A DNA stretch of 64,000 nt. Source: Peteryoungia aggregata LMG 23059 (GTDB taxonomy: Bacteria > Pseudomonadota > Alphaproteobacteria > Rhizobiales > Rhizobiaceae). Each line of letters starts with the position of its first letter. The first letter of the stretch is position 1. A program made the translations under genes and the position numbers. The stretch is from the NCBI RefSeq assembly GCF_030814435.1, contig NZ_JAUSUW010000007.1:124001-188000 (forward strand), in the 5' to 3' direction. Shown here in pieces: positions 62,709 through 64,000 of the stretch. The notes below the pieces were generated by a model. That model was not told the origin of the DNA, did no database searches, and worked only from the letters and a program-made list of their open reading frames with translations.

Positions 62709-63875
62709 ATGAAGATACTCGAACAATACATTCTGCGACGGGTCGTCCTGATGTTCCTGACAGCACTGCTGCCGGTGCTGGCGATCATCTGGACCACGCA
62801 GGTATTGCAGCGTATCAATCTGGTGACCGACAGCGGACAGTCAGTCGGCTCCTTCATGGTGCTGGCGACGATGATCCTGCCGACCATCGTCTCCACGGTA
62901 TTGCCCTTCGCGCTCGTGATCGGCATCACCCAGACGCTGACGACGATGAACAACGATTCGGAACTGGCGGTCATTGATGCCGCAGGAGCGCCGCGCCGTA
63001 CCATACAGCGCCCGCTGATCCTGCTTGCCGCCGGCCTCAGCCTGTTTTCCTTCCTGATGATGGGCTTCGTCGAGCCGGCAATGCGCGTCAATGTCCGGAC
63101 GATGATCGCCACGGCCTATGCGGACCTTCTCTCTTCTGTGATCGAGGAAAAGACCTTCCGACAGATCGAACCCGGGCTTTACGTGCAGATCTCCGAACGT
63201 CAGGCCGGTCGCAAGATGAAGGGCCTGCTCGTCGCCGACTCGCGTGATCCCGCTTCCGAGCTCATCTATTACGCCCGGGAAGGCGCCGTCGAGGAAAACG
63301 GCAAGGCGCTGGTGATGCAGGACGGAGAGGTGCAACGGAAATCGCCGACGGGCGACGTGACCGTCATCCGCTTCGACCGTTATGCCTTCGACCTTTCCGA
63401 TCTGTCCGAGGAACGGGGCCAGGCGCGATTTGGCGCCAAGGATCGGGACCTGTTCTACCTCATGGACCCGGATCCGCTGGACAAGCGGTTCCTCAGCCAC
63501 CCGAACGATTTCAGCGCGGAACTGCATCGCCGCATCAGCGCCTCCCTCTTTCCGCTGGTCTTTGCAATCATCAGTCTGATGATCTGTGGTGACGCACGGT
63601 CGCATCGCGAGGCGCGGCTGCATCCCATGGCCTCCGCACTCATCCTGGCGCTCTCGATCTTCTGGGGTTCAAACTACGTGACATCCCTGGCGGAAACCTC
63701 CAGCGCATACATCCCGTTGCAATACATCCTGCCCCTGGCGAGCGGCGGCCTCGCCCTGTTCATGCTCGCCACGAATCGCAGGCCGGCGCTGCCCAAGGCC
63801 CTGGCCAAACTGATACAGGCAGCGACGACCGCGACACAGAAGCGATTGGGCACCGGGACCGGAGGTGCCGCATGA
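62709..63875 (+). CDS. lptF: LPS export permease LptF
   Basis: A 388-residue permease of the LptB2FG ABC transporter that extracts LPS from the inner membrane. The N-terminus MKILEQYILRRVVLMFLTALL (in part) is typical, with six hydrophobic segments: three N-terminal, then a periplasmic beta-jellyroll domain (about 125-265, with ERQAGRKMKGLLVADSRD and YAREGAVEENGKALVMQDGEV, in parts), and three C-terminal. ATG 62709 has AGGGA six bases upstream. Its stop overlaps lptG by four bases. pepA is divergent, as in many proteobacteria. Confidence 0.95.
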   Translation: MKILEQYILRRVVLMFLTALLPVLAIIWTTQVLQRINLVTDSGQSVGSFMVLATMILPTIVSTVLPFALVIGITQTLTTMNNDSELAVIDAAGAPRRTIQRPLILLAAGLSLFSFLMMGFVEPAMRVNVRTMIATAYADLLSSVIEEKTFRQIEPGLYVQISERQAGRKMKGLLVADSRDPASELIYYAREGAVEENGKALVMQDGEVQRKSPTGDVTVIRFDRYAFDLSDLSEERGQARFGAKDRDLFYLMDPDPLDKRFLSHPNDFSAELHRRISASLFPLVFAIISLMICGDARSHREARLHPMASALILALSIFWGSNYVTSLAETSSAYIPLQYILPLASGGLALFMLATNRRPALPKALAKLIQAATTATQKRLGTGTGGAA

Positions 63876-64000
63876 TCTGGACGCTGGGGCTCTATTTCTT
63901 CCGCCGTTACATGCTGACCGCATTGTGGTTCTTCCTCGGCGTGATTTCCATCACCTATCTCATCGACTTCACGGAGACCTCCGGGCGCTATGCAAGCCTC
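63872..64000 (+). CDS. lptG: LPS export permease LptG, N-terminal fragment at window edge
   Basis: The first 43 codons only. The start ATG overlaps the lptF stop. MIWTLGLYFFRRYMLTALWFFLG (in parts) followed by ISITYLIDFTETSGRY is the expected first transmembrane helix and loop of LptG. The rest lies beyond 64000. Confidence 0.93.
   Translation, partial: MIWTLGLYFFRRYMLTALWFFLGVISITYLIDFTETSGRYASL

Noticed and set aside
1-64000. tRNA, rRNA, CRISPR and insertion-sequence signatures
   Set aside because: Reading the gaps for GGTTCGA-type arms, spaced identical repeats and transposase motifs gave nothing; a covariance-model search would be needed to exclude small RNAs.

Overview
The window reads as a core chromosomal segment of an alphaproteobacterium of the Rhizobiaceae (Rhizobium/Agrobacterium/Sinorhizobium relatives). 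Pointers are the high G+C; an LdtR-type MarR regulator next to a YkuD L,D-transpeptidase; HdaA with ppk and ppx; an SDR-uvrC-pgsA-moaD-moaE run; a RopB/Omp25-type outer-membrane protein; and pepA-holC divergent from lptFG. No rRNA, tRNA, CRISPR array, insertion sequence or phage gene was recognised.

Layout. 0-5 kb: cell-wall pair ldtP (cut by the left edge)/ldtR, a small membrane protein, hemB, an RDD protein and the leucyltransferase bpt. 5-9.5 kb: a SAM methyltransferase, a membrane GGDEF-EAL protein, and an unusual cNMP-binding/CPBP-protease fusion. 9.5-15 kb: parC, a secreted protein of unknown function, and aspS. 15.1-16.9 kb: an AT-richer two-gene cassette of unknown function, the clearest foreign insert. 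16.9-22.7 kb: accessory block (TetR regulator with two candidate operators, two membrane proteins, MFS transporter, multicopper oxidase overlapping a metallo-beta-lactamase-fold protein). 22.8-28.1 kb: a tightly packed run of rnd, a GNAT, an Rsm22/METTL17-like protein, DUF2891 and aconitase X. 28.2-30.6 kb: an apparently internally deleted phytase-like protein, and a TetR/DUF4336 divergent pair around a perfect palindrome.

30.7-36.4 kb is a leftward cluster (AI-2E-type membrane protein, hdaA, ppk, ppx) linking replication control and polyphosphate. 36.6-45.4 kb: purM-purN, an ABC exporter, a Nudix hydrolase, a molybdopterin oxidoreductase, rlmJ, an RNase T2 and a GST. 45.4-52.8 kb: a RopB-like porin, a FolM-like SDR, uvrC, pgsA, moaD, moaE, ndk, a second GST and a DinB-fold protein. 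52.9-60.4 kb is a signalling block: two chemoreceptors, a 99-residue protein coupled to one of them, a degenerate GGDEF protein and an ABC-F ATPase. 60.4-64 kb: holC, pepA, lptF and the start of lptG.

Functionally, most genes are housekeeping (tetrapyrrole, purine and phospholipid synthesis, DNA repair and replication control, LPS export, molybdopterin). Less ordinary content lies at 8.3-9.4 kb ([15 protein letters not shown] membrane protease candidate), 15.1-16.9 kb (unknown cassette), 22.7-28.2 kb (Fe-S-type ribosome-assembly protein co-packed with RNase D and aconitase X) and 54.5-58.4 kb (chemoreceptor partner protein and a palindrome-rich control region). All coordinates and motifs were read by eye; no database search was run.
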